NCBI GenBank assembly: GCA_011390075.1
Contig: JAABTA010000065.1
Coordinates: 1-6,067 of the forward strand
Length of the DNA: 6,067 nucleotides
Direction of reading: 5' to 3'
From: Helicobacteraceae bacterium
GTDB taxonomy: Bacteria; Campylobacterota; Campylobacteria; Campylobacterales; SZUA-545
Positions 5,755 to 6,067 of the stretch are shown here, piece by piece. Made by a program: the position numbers and the translations under genes. Each line of letters begins with the position of its first letter. The stretch's first letter is position 1. The notes under the pieces are model-generated. The model did not search any database. It was not told the origin of the DNA and was given only the letters and a program-made list of their open reading frames with translations.

Positions 5755-6067
5755 CTATTTGCCTTTCACTATGTTCTGTATCTCTTTGTATTTGTAAGCA
5801 CTTGTTTGTAAGCTTTTGTTCTCTATCAAAACTAAACAAAAGTTTTTCACAAGTCTTGGCAAGGTCTCTGGATCGAATTCCCAACCTGCTAAGATCTCTT
5901 TTGAGGTGTCTAATCTATTTGATAGTTCTTCATCATTATAACCACACACCTCTTTAAGCTTTTTGATAAGGTTCTCCTCTTTGAGGGTATACTGTTTTAT
6001 TTTTGCGAGTTCATCAATTACATGGTCAGTAGAAACATCTTTGCTTAGATCAAATTCAATCCCACCA
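5755..6067 (-). CDS. Unrecognised protein, C-terminal part, possible HTH
   Basis: The frame is open from the right edge to a TAG at 5755, giving the last 103 residues of a protein whose start lies outside the window. An internal GTG at 5949 gives a 64-residue version, but the protein-like frame continues upstream without a stop, so that is probably not the start. The visible part is soluble, rich in Lys, Glu and Leu, and probably helical. The stretch YNDEELSNRLDTSKEILAGWEFDP resembles the recognition region of XRE/Cro-type helix-turn-helix domains (eELa..L..S...i..WE), followed by LPRLVKNFCLVL. This likeness is by eye and weak. I do not recognise the family. The stop is 3 nt from the ABC-F start, so the two are probably one operon. 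Confidence 0.6.
   Translation of the reverse strand, partial: GGIEFDLSKDVSTDHVIDELAKIKQYTLKEENLIKKLKEVCGYNDEELSNRLDTSKEILAGWEFDPETLPRLVKNFCLVLIENKSLQTSAYKYKEIQNIVKGK

Noticed and set aside
1..6067. CRISPR array, insertion sequence, prophage or defence island
   Set aside because: No regularly spaced repeats, terminal inverted repeats, transposase, integrase or defence-type genes are visible; the region is compact housekeeping DNA. A tRNA is present, but no attachment-site duplication or integrase accompanies it.

Overview
The window reads as a stretch of ordinary chromosome from a member of the Campylobacterota (formerly Epsilonproteobacteria), probably a Sulfurimonas/Sulfurovum-type relative. 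The DNA is AT-rich. The block acpP-fabF-accA matches, from memory, the order in Campylobacter jejuni. AccA and FabF look most like those of that group, and a P-ring assembly factor (FlgA) shows the cell is flagellated. The genus is inference; no database search was possible.

Everything supported lies on the minus strand, so transcription runs from right to left. From the right edge the order is: the 3' end of an unrecognised gene with a possible helix-turn-helix (5755 to the edge); a complete YbiT-type ABC-F ATPase (4159-5751); acpP (3864-4094), with its own likely promoter and a 12-bp palindrome upstream; a strong hairpin just after acpP; fabF (2529-3767, TTG start); accA (1593-2525, GTG start, 3 nt after fabF); a tRNA-Gly(GCC) gene (1427-1501) with a clear -10 box; flgA, whose reading frame runs back through the tRNA; and a small RBBP9/YdeN-type serine hydrolase (16-567), 8 nt after flgA.

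Functionally, acpP, fabF and accA form a fatty-acid synthesis module. AccA helps make malonyl-CoA, ACP carries the growing chain, and FabF condenses malonyl-ACP with it. The hairpin after acpP would let ACP be made in excess of the enzymes. The tRNA-Gly promoter probably also drives flgA and the hydrolase. No intergenic gap exceeds 100 bp, so there is no long unexplained region.

I found no mobile element, CRISPR array, prophage or defence system, and no convincing undescribed system. The most interesting spot is the tRNA-Gly/flgA junction. flgA has no conventional start codon or Shine-Dalgarno after the tRNA, and the most complete signal peptide would begin at a GTG inside the tRNA T-arm. An eight-base T tract lies between the tRNA 3' end and the nearest standard start. 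Also worth a look are the non-ATG starts of fabF and accA, the palindrome at the acpP promoter, the altered nucleophile motif of the hydrolase and the degenerate first signature of the ABC-F protein.
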